This document shows positions 17,588-25,662 of a stretch of 64,000 bases of DNA, one piece after another. The stretch is from Grimontia kaedaensis (GTDB lineage: Bacteria > Pseudomonadota > Gammaproteobacteria > Enterobacterales > Vibrionaceae). The notes below the pieces were generated by a model that was not told where the DNA came from, did not search any database, and was given only the letters and a program-made list of their open reading frames with translations. Every line of letters begins with the position of its first letter. Positions within the stretch are counted from its first letter, which is position 1. Made by a program: the position numbers and the translations under genes. Location of the stretch: assembly GCF_023746615.1 (NCBI RefSeq), contig NZ_CP082276.1, positions 1,550,001 to 1,614,000 of the forward strand, in the 5' to 3' direction.

Positions 17588-18378
17588 ATGTGCCACGCAC
17601 AGGCAAGTTACGACGTGACCTTTCCAACAAAAAGGGTAGGTACAGAGAAAAGAGCATTGGAGATCGCGGAGTTCAAATACCTTCAGCTGATGAAGGCCCA
17701 AGCTGGGTTGGAGACAAAGTTGCGGAAGCCAGCGCAGACATACCGATAATCAACGACATCACCGCCGCGCCACCATGGTGGACGGTGTCACAGATGCGGC
17801 TGAGATTGTCACACACCACTTTGCAATGAACGTAGCTCAGGTTGGTCAAGCCGTTGCCGAAGTGATCGATACCACAGGCCAAGTCGTTGAAGCAGTTGCA
17901 GAAGGTAATGGGCACTGCGTACCCGAAATCATCAAAGATGGCTTTGGTGACATCGTTGAAACGGCTGAAGAGCATTTAGCGATGCACCTGGAGCACGACA
18001 TTGAGCTTATTCAGATCCCAATCAAAGTCGTCGCTGAAGCGACAAGCGAACTACTGACAGGCGTCATCGGCGAAAACCACATTTCTCAAGCGCCATTGCT
18101 GCTTGATGACGCGCAGAGCTTTGTCTTCGACGACGTGATTCATGACGGCATTTTTGTACCCGCTAGCACTTGAACAATGAAGTGTTCGGCAACACAGTCG
18201 ATGGTCTTTCCATTTAGAAATGGGCATGGGTTGGCTGACTGGCGAGCATGGCTCTGGTAAGCATGGTTCAGGTGAACACGGTACTGGTGGTCATAGCGGC
18301 CATGGTAGTCACGGTGAAACAGCGTGTGGTTGTGGCACTGACCCAATGCCAGCCGCTGATGAGTTTATGTGGGTGTAA
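17588..18378 (+). pseudogene. Frameshifted gene for a helical protein with Gly/His-rich, Cys-containing tail
   Basis: Coding-like sequence passes through three frames. An ATG at 17588 opens 53 codons with a helical segment (ALEIAEFKYLQLM) ending at 17749. The next frame is open to 18173 (ADGVTDAAEIV-like helices, then acidic segments). A third frame runs from about 18181 to TAA at 18376-18378 and encodes HGSG-type repeats and a CGCGTDPMPAADEF end. Deleting one T at about 17744 would join the first two frames smoothly. No start has a good ribosome-binding site. A good terminator follows. The reading is a decayed gene of unknown function; sequence errors or several short genes are alternatives. 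Confidence 0.5.
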
Positions 18379-18395
18379 AGTCACCCATCGGTGCT

Positions 18396-18424
18396 AAAAC
18401 GCGAGTCTTCGGGCTCGCGTTTTT
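18396..18424. terminator. Bidirectional Rho-independent terminator
   Basis: AAAACGCGAG pairs with CTCGCGTTTT around an 8-nt loop containing TTCG. It lies between the frameshifted gene and the converging NTF2-like gene. Confidence 0.85.
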
Positions 18425-18797
18425 ATTTCTGAACCACCCATTGCTTCCGCCATTCCGGAGCCTGAAACGGGTCTGGCCAATATTCTGTCTGTCGACAGAT
18501 TTTGCCATCTCTGACGGTATGGAAGGTTATCGCTCTGTCCTGTCTGGTTCCGTCGGTTACCGAGACATCAGTGACTACCTGCTCTCTCTCATGCACCAAA
18601 GAGTTAATGGTAAAGCGCCATAAACCCTCTGCCGGGTAAGCACTGTTGAGAGCCCCAAAGTTTTCCCTGCCCTGAATAAGCTCACCGCTTTGCGGCCAAT
18701 ACAGCTCAAAATCATCAGAAAGCCACTCACCCACCGCATGAAAATCATTTCTTTCCATTGCCTGCCAAAAGGCCAGCACTACATCCTTTTCGCTCAC
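18423..18797 (-). CDS. NTF2/SnoaL-like protein
   Basis: A 124-residue cone-shaped alpha+beta domain of the SnoaL/NTF2-like superfamily. Features are the opening helix with FWQAMERNDF, WLSDDFELYWP, and the closing strands with GKICRQTEYWPDPF. Members are small isomerases, cyclases or ligand-binding proteins, so no reaction can be assigned. It begins at a GTG within ATGTGAGC and lies 25 bases after the DUF3820 gene in the same direction, so the two may be co-transcribed. Confidence 0.75.
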   Translation of the reverse strand: MSEKDVVLAFWQAMERNDFHAVGEWLSDDFELYWPQSGELIQGRENFGALNSAYPAEGLWRFTINSLVHEREQVVTDVSVTDGTRQDRAITFHTVRDGKICRQTEYWPDPFQAPEWRKQWVVQK

Positions 18798-18821
18798 ATT
18801 AGCTCTCTTCTAATTCTGTGA

Positions 18822-19037
18822 TCACATGTCTTTCAAGGGTTTGACGATGGCATCCAACCCTTCAATTTTCAGTGCCAGACACAAGGCCAAGAGTTGACCC
18901 AACTCCCCTTTGGGAAACCCCTGCTTCTCGAACCAAAGCAAATATTCTTCTGGTAGGTCAATCAACACCCTTCCGGCGTATTTGCCAAACGGCATTTTCA
19001 TTCTCGCCAGTTTGAGCATGTTTTCTTTTTCGAGCAT
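18822..19037 (-). CDS. DUF3820 family protein
   Basis: A 71-residue protein carrying the compact DUF3820 signature: MPFGKYAGRVLIDLPEEYLLWF near residues 15-36, followed by GELGQLLAL. The family is common in Vibrionaceae and Pseudomonas. It has been named a putative quorum-sensing-regulated virulence factor, but a molecular role is not established. It is upstream of the NTF2-like gene in the same direction. Confidence 0.85.
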   Translation of the reverse strand: MLEKENMLKLARMKMPFGKYAGRVLIDLPEEYLLWFEKQGFPKGELGQLLALCLALKIEGLDAIVKPLKDM

Positions 19038-19244
19038 GGTCGTTTTTCACTTCCTATTGGGCAGAACGAGAGTCTATCACGCTGCACTGGTTGCTCGCGC
19101 GATCTTCTCCCCATCTGTCAAAGCAAGCATGAAATCGCGTCTCAGTTGTAGGGAAAACGGGTTATTCATCCTTAGTTAAAACAATCGCGACATAAACGCT
19201 GGCTAATGTGTATCACTTCACGATGACAGCGAGAGGTGACTGCC

Positions 19245-21491
19245 ATGCCTTCACAAGGATTTAATACCGAGTTTTTGAGTGTTCCTGTTTCACTGCCACG
19301 ACTGGGCGAGAGCCTTTTAGAGGTGGCTTGGGAATACGGTGAACCTTTGCACTATGAACACTTTTCACTGGTGATGAACAGTGAAACAAAAATGGCGTTT
19401 TACACCGCCCACAATATCGACAGGCAAACACTCATGAGCCTGAAGCGTGCCAGATGGAAGCTCGACCCCCGCGTCGATATTGATTATCAGGCTGGCCCTG
19501 AGGTTTATAAAAACAACGTCTGGGACCGTGGCCATATGGTTCGTCGCGCGGCCATTACCTGGGGCTCTCGCCCAGAGGCAAGTCAGGCAAACAAAGACTC
19601 TTTTTTCTATACCAACGCCAATTTGCAGCACGCGAAGTTCAACCAGGATGAATGGCTGGAATTGGAAAACTGGTTGCTGGAAGAAGAAGATCTCGACGAC
19701 AAACTTTCTGTGTTCACTGGCCCTATTAACACCATCAATGACCAACCTTACCGAGGCACTTACATCCCGTCTGCATTCTGGAAAGTGATTGTGTTCACCA
19801 AAGGTGGCGAACTTCAATGCCGCGCGTTTTTGATGAAGCAAAGCGAGTTCTGGGACGATCACGATGGTCGGAATACCCTGAATCTGGAAAGCTATCAGGT
19901 TTCGCTTACCCAAATTACAGAGCTCACTGACCTCTATTTCCAGCAAGCGCTCTACGATACAAACCCCATGTTCTACTCCCCAAACAACTTCACCACGTCA
20001 AACGATATCGACACACCAGAAATGCGCCCTATCGAATCGCCGACTGACATCGTGGATAACCGAGGAAAATACACCGACATCATCCAGGAGCTTTGGGATG
20101 CCGATGACAACCGCTTCGATGTCACCCGTCTTGCGGATGGTCGCTGGATGAACGAGAACGCAGATATCCGCCTCTATGAGCAAGGCTACCGACGCCCGGG
20201 CAAACGTGATTTGGCCAAATTCTTCCTCTTCGATGAAGTGAATACCGACAAGCTGATGTTCCTGCCTTCTTATCAGGCGTTTAAGCGGTTGATTGATAAC
20301 TACAACGAGCTTGAACGCGACGAAGAGAAATACAGCGATGTTGAACTGGCCGAGATTGAGCACTTCCTCGATACCTGCTTCGCCCGCTACGACGATGAAG
20401 ACCGAATTTCACTCATGGAGTCGGTCTACCAATACATCACTGATGATCAAAGTGAAGGCGGTCTTGGATTTGCCCAAGCCAAACTCACCGAAATGCCTTT
20501 TACCAGTACCACCTTTGGTGAAGGGCAGTGCATAGACCTTACCAGCATCGAGACCTTTCGCGAAACGGTAAGAAATATTTGGTTCGGGCTCTATACCAAC
20601 AATTTTGGTAACCGTCAGGTGAAACATGCTTCTGGCTTTGAACATGTTTTTCTTGGTGAGATTAAGCGTGAAGGGTCTCGCTACGAAATCGGGGGTTATC
20701 ACTTCTGGGCGAAGTTCTTCTGGGATGAGCAAAATGGTAGCGGCGGAAAAGCCGATTTGGAGTATCTAGGCTCTTTCTACGACGGCCCTGAAGGAAACCT
20801 GAATACTGATGTCGCGACGTTGGCGATGAGCTGGCGTGTGGGCGAGAAGATCGCCTGGAAAGAGAAAGGCGGATTCTTCGTGGGTATGAGCCCAGAATGC
20901 CTCTTGGCACTGGGCACCATGCTGACATTTGAAAGCTTCCGCAACGACACCCAGCCACTGTCGTTTTTTGATGGAGAATCCAAGCGCAGAGCCGCCATCA
21001 ATGGCTGGCGCTACGATTTGGTCCTGTACCGCGAGACGCTGAAAAACCAGGATCGCGGCTTCCATTTGCGCTCTTTCTATCCGGTACTTAAAAGTCGTGA
21101 TAATCGCGATCCGTTATTGGCTCCGCATTCCAATACCGATGTCTTGCTGTATGAAGAAGGCGATGTGGTCATTGCTTCTGCGATGCCAAATCCACCGGGT
21201 GTCGACGATCAAAATGAGTGGGTCTCCATTCGCAATGAAACGCCGGGACTGATTGACGTCACTGGCTGGCAAATACGGACTAAATCCGGCACCACAGTCC
21301 TTCGCGAGAAAACCAAGTTACCACCGGGTCGTAAGCATAAAATTGTTGTTCGCGCAGGGGGCGGCGGGGCTGCACTTTCGAATAAAGGGACAGTAATTGA
21401 GCTGTTAGATACGGAAGATACTGTCATTTCCAAAGTGGAATACAAATCGGTGAGCCGGCGTGCTGAGGGACAGGTACTGAACTTCAGTTAA
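19245..21491 (+). CDS. Large NUC-type (DNA/RNA non-specific) endonuclease with C-terminal lamin-tail domain
   Basis: A 748-residue protein. Residues about 30-230 form a beta-beta-alpha metal nuclease: DRGHMVRR with catalytic His97, and the NxxxQxxxFNQ metal-binding segment near 128-137 (TNANLQHAKFNQ). A middle region of about 350 residues is not recognised. The last 120 residues (EWVSIRNETPG, VTGWQIR) are an LTD (lamin-tail) beta-sandwich. There is no signal peptide, which is unusual for a degradative nuclease. The ATG at 19245 is preferred over the GTG three codons earlier because GAGAGG lies eight bases before it. Single gene. Confidence 0.82.
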   Translation: MPSQGFNTEFLSVPVSLPRLGESLLEVAWEYGEPLHYEHFSLVMNSETKMAFYTAHNIDRQTLMSLKRARWKLDPRVDIDYQAGPEVYKNNVWDRGHMVRRAAITWGSRPEASQANKDSFFYTNANLQHAKFNQDEWLELENWLLEEEDLDDKLSVFTGPINTINDQPYRGTYIPSAFWKVIVFTKGGELQCRAFLMKQSEFWDDHDGRNTLNLESYQVSLTQITELTDLYFQQALYDTNPMFYSPNNFTTSNDIDTPEMRPIESPTDIVDNRGKYTDIIQELWDADDNRFDVTRLADGRWMNENADIRLYEQGYRRPGKRDLAKFFLFDEVNTDKLMFLPSYQAFKRLIDNYNELERDEEKYSDVELAEIEHFLDTCFARYDDEDRISLMESVYQYITDDQSEGGLGFAQAKLTEMPFTSTTFGEGQCIDLTSIETFRETVRNIWFGLYTNNFGNRQVKHASGFEHVFLGEIKREGSRYEIGGYHFWAKFFWDEQNGSGGKADLEYLGSFYDGPEGNLNTDVATLAMSWRVGEKIAWKEKGGFFVGMSPECLLALGTMLTFESFRNDTQPLSFFDGESKRRAAINGWRYDLVLYRETLKNQDRGFHLRSFYPVLKSRDNRDPLLAPHSNTDVLLYEEGDVVIASAMPNPPGVDDQNEWVSIRNETPGLIDVTGWQIRTKSGTTVLREKTKLPPGRKHKIVVRAGGGGAALSNKGTVIELLDTEDTVISKVEYKSVSRRAEGQVLNFS

Positions 21492-21513
21492 CGAATCTTC
21501 GCAACCAAAGCCA

Positions 21514-21540
21514 AAGGCGCGGAACTCCGCGCCTTCCTTC
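21514..21540. terminator. Bidirectional terminator
   Basis: AAGGCGCGG pairs with CCGCGCCTT around an AACT loop, followed by a T/C-rich run. It is placed between the converging nuclease and DUF4395 genes. Confidence 0.75.
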
Positions 21541-21550
21541 TTTCAATACG

Positions 21551-22078
21551 TTAATCCAAGGCGCAGGGTTCGCAACCAAACATCTTGGCATGCATCCAAC
21601 AGCCCACACAGAACCCCAGCACCGCTTCCAGCCAGGTCAGCATAAAGCAGATACCCAACACAGCAAACAGCCAAATGTCTGGCATTTCCAGTAAGCGAAA
21701 TGTCAGACAGGTGATCCCCATAATAGCCCCGAGACTCCATGCAAAACGTTTGGGCTTTATCGGTTTCCAAATGGCCTTGGTTCGCATGGTCATCGCCGTT
21801 CCCAACAATCCTGACGGGCTTAAGGGCGTCAGCCCGAATATCGCTGCCATCAACATGTCAAAAATCACATAAGGGCCGACATAAATCACAGGATCCCATT
21901 CAGGACGAACCAACAGGATTACCATGGTGACCGCGGATAAAACATTCAATAGTCCCGCTCGGGCACGCGTGGCAGTCTCGTTGATCCGCAGATCGCTCTC
22001 ACCCGGAATGCTCTGTCCCATTGCCAAAATCGGGGTGGTTAAGAAGGTATGGTATTGTTTTAATTCGTCAGCGCGCAT
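21551..22078 (-). CDS. DUF4395 family membrane protein
   Basis: A 175-residue inner membrane protein with about four hydrophobic helices. It ends in the family's conserved FCVGCWMHAKMFG motif with a Cys-x-x-Cys-like pattern and a further CEPC. DUF4395 proteins occur near thiol-disulfide or persulfide-handling genes in some bacteria, but no such neighbour is present here. AAAGG lies shortly before the ATG. It is divergent from the first hcp regulatory region. Confidence 0.8.
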   Translation of the reverse strand: MRADELKQYHTFLTTPILAMGQSIPGESDLRINETATRARAGLLNVLSAVTMVILLVRPEWDPVIYVGPYVIFDMLMAAIFGLTPLSPSGLLGTAMTMRTKAIWKPIKPKRFAWSLGAIMGITCLTFRLLEMPDIWLFAVLGICFMLTWLEAVLGFCVGCWMHAKMFGCEPCALD

Positions 22079-22150
22079 GAACCTTTCCCGGAGCTATTTT
22101 CTTATAAGTCTATACGCTGGTTAAATTCCTACCTGAGTGTCGGCCAAATC

Positions 22151-22197
22151 TTGCTCGCTGAGCAACTTTTCGCCCAACCCGCAAGCAATACCTTGCT
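22151..22197 (+). promoter_or_regulatory. Candidate bEBP enhancer sites upstream of hcp-1
   Basis: Two dyads: TTGCTC-GCT-GAGCAA at 22151-22165 and AGCAA-TACC-TTGCT at 22184-22197, built on the same half-site. They lie about 50-100 bases before a -24/-12 promoter, where an activator such as VasH would bind. Both are conserved in all three copies. Confidence 0.6.
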
Positions 22198-22248
22198 CTC
22201 CCCTTTTCATGATTGGTTTAAGTGACTGTTTTCATTGAACTCCATCAC

Positions 22249-22264
22249 TGGCACACCCCTTGCG
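22249..22264 (+). promoter_or_regulatory. Sigma-54 (-24/-12) promoter of hcp-1
   Basis: TGGCACACCCCTTGCG matches the RpoN consensus TGGCAC-N5-TTGC exactly, with GG and GC 12 bases apart. It lies about 55 bases before the hcp start. Sigma-54 control of hcp is known in Vibrio cholerae, where VasH is the activator. Confidence 0.9.
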
Positions 22265-22316
22265 TTATTCCCACTGTAGTAAACAACCTCCTCCGAATTT
22301 TTATAGGGAAATGACA

Positions 22317-22835
22317 ATGCCAACTCCTTGCTATATCGCCATCGAAGGCAAAACCCAGGGCAACATCACTGCCGGTGCCTTCACCGCTGATTCAGTCGGT
22401 AACATCTACGTGGAAGGCCACGAAGACGAGATGCTGGTTCAGGCCTTTGACCACATCGTGACCGTCCCGACTGACCCACAAAGCGGTCAGCCGTCAGGCC
22501 AACGTGTTCACAAGCCATTCAAGTTCACCGTGGCGCTGAACAAAGCGGTTCCCCTGATGTACAACGCACTGGCGTCTGGCGAGATGCTGCCGAAGATTGA
22601 GCTCAAGTGGTACCGCACTTCTGTCGAAGGTAAGCAGGAGCACTTCTTCTCCACCATCCTGACCGACGGCACCATCATCGATATCGATTGCAACATGCCT
22701 CACTGTCAGGACGCACAGAAGAAAGAGTTCACTCAGTTGGTGACCGTCTCTGTGGCGTACCGCAAGATTGACTGGGAGCACACGGTAGCAGGCACTTCCG
22801 GTGCGGATGACTGGCGTGCGCCTATCGAAGCTTAA
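22317..22835 (+). CDS. hcp: T6SS tube protein Hcp, copy 1
   Basis: A 172-residue Hcp beginning MPTPCYIAIEGKTQGNITAG, close to Vibrio cholerae Hcp. It forms the hexameric rings of the inner tube that is propelled out of the cell and can also chaperone small effectors. The ATG at 22317 is chosen because AGGGAA lies six bases before it and the other two copies share this start; an ATG two codons earlier exists only here. The gene is first in module 1, driven by a sigma-54 promoter, and a hairpin follows before vgrG. Confidence 0.97.
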   Translation: MPTPCYIAIEGKTQGNITAGAFTADSVGNIYVEGHEDEMLVQAFDHIVTVPTDPQSGQPSGQRVHKPFKFTVALNKAVPLMYNALASGEMLPKIELKWYRTSVEGKQEHFFSTILTDGTIIDIDCNMPHCQDAQKKEFTQLVTVSVAYRKIDWEHTVAGTSGADDWRAPIEA

Positions 22836-22885
22836 GGCTTCCTAGCAGAAGGCTGATGATTCTACTCATTGGCCTTTCTGACCCC

Positions 22886-22907
22886 ACCCGCCCTTGCGGC
22901 GGGTTTT
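22886..22907 (+). terminator. Hairpin between hcp-1 and vgrG-1
   Basis: ACCCGCC pairs with GGCGGGT around a 5-nt loop, followed by TTTTG. It lies 50 bases after hcp and is conserved in all three copies. It probably makes vgrG much less abundant than hcp mRNA. Confidence 0.7.
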
Positions 22908-22982
22908 GTCGTCAGACAGTGACGTCTGATGAAGCTTCTGAAGTCTCTCAGAAGCAGTGGATAGTTCTTGCTGGGTATCTCT

Positions 22983-25094
22983 ATGGCTACGGAAAGCGGT
23001 CTCCAATTTACTCTTAACGTCGAAGGCTTGCCTGACGACACCTTTGTGGTGGTCGACTTTCAGGGCGATGCCCATCTCTCGGCCCCTTTCTGTTTTGATA
23101 TCAAGCTGGCCAGCCGCCATGAAGCCGTCTCTGAAAATGACACGGTGGACCGTAATGTCACACTGGTGATTTGGCAGGACGGGGAGCTCAAGCAACGCTT
23201 CCATGGGATTGTCCGCCGGTTCTCAAGAGGCGATACGGGTTTCCATCACACCCGCTATGCACTGGAGATGGTGCCGTCCCTTGCCAGATTGTCCCTTCGT
23301 CAGAACAGCCGTATCTTCCAGCAGCAGTCTGCCCCGGAAATCATGAGTATCCTCCTGCAGGAGATGGGCATTGATGATTATGCGTTTTCTTTATCCGGCA
23401 GCCCTCAGACCCGTGAGTATTGTGTCCAGTACCGCGAGACGGACCTTGAGTTCCTGGAACGTATAGCGGCGGAAGAGGGCATTTTCTATTGCTTCCTGCA
23501 TGCCAAAGACAAGCACACGGTGCTGTTTTCTGATGATACCCAGACCCTGTCAGCTTCGGGCCTTGCGCTGCCTTATAACGTGAATGTGGGTGGTATCTCC
23601 AAAGAGAACTTCGTGAAAGGCTGGCAGTCTTCGGCGCAGGCAAGACCATCATCCGCGCAGCTGAAAGATTACAGTTTTAAAAAGCCGGCCTATGGCTTTT
23701 TACATGAACACGCGGGCACGGAGATGGCCTTTCAGCGTGGTACGTATGAGCATTATGACTACCCGGGGCGCTATAAGAGTGATGCTGCCGGGAAGCCCTT
23801 TACCCAGTACCGCCTTGAGCATTTAAGAAGTGATGCCATCACGGCGACGGCACAAAGCAATGTTCCACAGGTTCAGCCGGGGATGCTGTTTGACCTGGTG
23901 GACCATCCGGATGACGCCACGAACCGTGACTGGGTGGTTGTCTCTACCCAGTATGAAGGCACTCAGCCTCAGGCACTGGAAGAGGCTGGCGGTGAGGGAA
24001 TGACGACGTTCCACAATACTTTTTCGGTCATTCCTGCTCACCGGCCTTGGCGTCCGACGCCGCAGCCGAAACCTTGTGTCCATGGCCCGCAAATTGCGAT
24101 TGTCACCGGCCCCGATGGTGAGGAAATCTTCTGTGATGAGCATGGCCGGGTGAAGGTGCAGTTCCCCTGGGACCGTTATGGCAACAGTGATGATGCCTCC
24201 AGTTGTTGGGTACGGGTCTCTCAGGGCTGGGCGGGCGGTCAGTATGGCATGATGGCCATTCCCCGCATCGGCCATGAGGTGATTGTGTCTTTCCTTGAGG
24301 GTGACCCGGACCAGCCGATTGTTACCGGACGTACTTATCACGCCACCAATGTGCCTCCCTACCCGCTGCCTGCCAACAAGACGCGGACGGTACTTAGAAC
24401 CGAAACCCATCAGGGGGAAGGCTTTAATGAGCTTCGCTTTGAGGACCAGGCGGGGCAGGAAGAAATCTATGTCCATGCCCAGAAGGACATGAACCTGCTG
24501 GTCGAGAATGACCGCAAGGATAACATCAAGCATGACCTCCATCTGGATGTCGAGAATGAAAGGTTCCAGCATATCAAAGCTGACGATCATTTAACGGTCG
24601 ATGGCAACACCATGACACACGTTAAAAGTGACAAAACTATCGTCACTGACAGTTCCCTACATATTAAAGCGGGAGCCGCCCTGCTAAACGAAGCAGGCAG
24701 CGAGATCCACCTAAAGAGTGGTCATAAATCAGTGCTGGAGGCTTATACAGAAGTCACGCTCAAAGTCGGTGGCAACTTCGTGAAGATAGATCCTTCAGGC
24801 GTTCATATCGTGGGTTCTGTTATCAACATAAACTCAGGTGGCAGTGCAGGATCTGGTTCAGGGTTTGGTGGAGTGATGCCGATTTTGCCGGGCGGGGTTG
24901 AGGCGGAGAAAACTCCTGAAGAAACAGAGCCAGTCCTTTTTAGCGCAACTCAGTATGCTGCCAACCCAAAACTTATTTCTCCCGATGCTTTTGCATATCT
25001 ATCAATATCCGACCGCCCTTTGGCAAAAATGTGCCAGAAAAGGCCTGACGGTAGCTGTCCTCGATCAGATTGTCCTTGTTTAAGGAGAAGCTAA
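22983..25094 (+). CDS. vgrG: T6SS spike protein VgrG, copy 1
   Basis: A 703-residue VgrG (start MATESGLQF). It has a gp27-like N-terminal domain (to about 370), an OB-fold gp5-like domain with the conserved DEHGRVKVQFPWDR near 395-408 and a beta-helix spike with DUF2345-like repeats (VDDHLTVDG type). The short unique tail after the GSAGSGSGFGG linker ends in a Cys-rich segment (KMCQKRPDGSC and further Cys). The trimer caps the Hcp tube. The tail differs from copies 2 and 3 and is followed without gap by a DUF4123 adaptor, so it is likely the docking point for the module 1 cargo. No obvious Shine-Dalgarno precedes the start. Confidence 0.96.
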   Translation: MATESGLQFTLNVEGLPDDTFVVVDFQGDAHLSAPFCFDIKLASRHEAVSENDTVDRNVTLVIWQDGELKQRFHGIVRRFSRGDTGFHHTRYALEMVPSLARLSLRQNSRIFQQQSAPEIMSILLQEMGIDDYAFSLSGSPQTREYCVQYRETDLEFLERIAAEEGIFYCFLHAKDKHTVLFSDDTQTLSASGLALPYNVNVGGISKENFVKGWQSSAQARPSSAQLKDYSFKKPAYGFLHEHAGTEMAFQRGTYEHYDYPGRYKSDAAGKPFTQYRLEHLRSDAITATAQSNVPQVQPGMLFDLVDHPDDATNRDWVVVSTQYEGTQPQALEEAGGEGMTTFHNTFSVIPAHRPWRPTPQPKPCVHGPQIAIVTGPDGEEIFCDEHGRVKVQFPWDRYGNSDDASSCWVRVSQGWAGGQYGMMAIPRIGHEVIVSFLEGDPDQPIVTGRTYHATNVPPYPLPANKTRTVLRTETHQGEGFNELRFEDQAGQEEIYVHAQKDMNLLVENDRKDNIKHDLHLDVENERFQHIKADDHLTVDGNTMTHVKSDKTIVTDSSLHIKAGAALLNEAGSEIHLKSGHKSVLEAYTEVTLKVGGNFVKIDPSGVHIVGSVININSGGSAGSGSGFGGVMPILPGGVEAEKTPEETEPVLFSATQYAANPKLISPDAFAYLSISDRPLAKMCQKRPDGSCPRSDCPCLRRS

Positions 25095-25658
25095 ATGGGA
25101 GTTTCACTAGAAAGCTTCTTCCAAAATAGCGGTCATAGATATTGGATTGTAGCGGATCCGGTTCGAGTACCCGAAATCAAAAGTTTTTTGTATCAACACG
25201 AACCTAAAGCCGATGTCATCCCCTTATTGAGTGACCCGGCATTTGAACACTTGAAAGAAGTATCTCCCATTGCTTCTCCCTTAGAAGCCACGTTAGAACT
25301 CAAAACACGTTTGATGAATGATGAAGTATTTTCTTCTAGCTGTATCTTTCTAAAGGCAGATACACAAATAGAAAATGATCAACTCATCGAACACTTGCGC
25401 GCGTTGCTTACAGTAACAGTTGAAGAATACCTTACATATTTTAGATATTACTCTTCGAGTTTTTGGCGCATGCATGCAAGCGATATCAAAGAAGGAGATC
25501 TTAATTGCATACTAGGCCCTTTCTCTTCAATAGCTTGGTTTACATCAGAATCATCCTGTTTATCTGTCATACACCCAAAGCATGTTGATATAGAAAACCT
25601 TAAAAAAGCAACCTCTCCTATCCGCCTTCACTCGGCAGTTTTCAAGGAATTAGTTTAA
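25095..25658 (+). CDS. DUF4123 T6SS adaptor/chaperone (Tap/TEC family), module 1
   Basis: A 187-residue DUF4123 protein. It has an N-terminal YWIVADPVR strand and the PLLSDPAFEHLKEVSPIA segment near 49-66, which is the family hallmark (variable-PLL-x-L-x-xVSP). DUF4123 proteins bind a C-terminal region of VgrG and load a specific effector onto it. The gene starts on the base after the vgrG-1 stop and ends 4 bases before the large LysM protein, so all three are translated together. It is itself not expected to be secreted. Confidence 0.9.
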   Translation: MGVSLESFFQNSGHRYWIVADPVRVPEIKSFLYQHEPKADVIPLLSDPAFEHLKEVSPIASPLEATLELKTRLMNDEVFSSSCIFLKADTQIENDQLIEHLRALLTVTVEEYLTYFRYYSSSFWRMHASDIKEGDLNCILGPFSSIAWFTSESSCLSVIHPKHVDIENLKKATSPIRLHSAVFKELV

Positions 25659-25662
25659 CGAT

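Larger units (their letters stand above)
22141..24603 (+). repeat. hcp-vgrG repeat block, copy 1
   Basis: First of three near-identical blocks of about 2.5 kb (others start at 33472 and 39577). The block includes the upstream dyads, the sigma-54 promoter, hcp, the intergenic hairpin and all but the last part of vgrG. Homology to copies 2 and 3 stops within the vgrG beta-helix region near the DDHLTVDG codons. Confidence 0.9.

Noticed and set aside
18240..18330. Apparent tandem DNA repeat of CATGG-GG type units
   Set aside because: The units encode Gly/His-rich residues of the frameshifted gene and vary at codon level; not a CRISPR or VNTR.
22494..24590. Long minus-strand open frames inside hcp and vgrG, repeated in all three copies
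   Set aside because: They are shadows of the strongly conserved hcp and vgrG coding strand and vary freely between copies.
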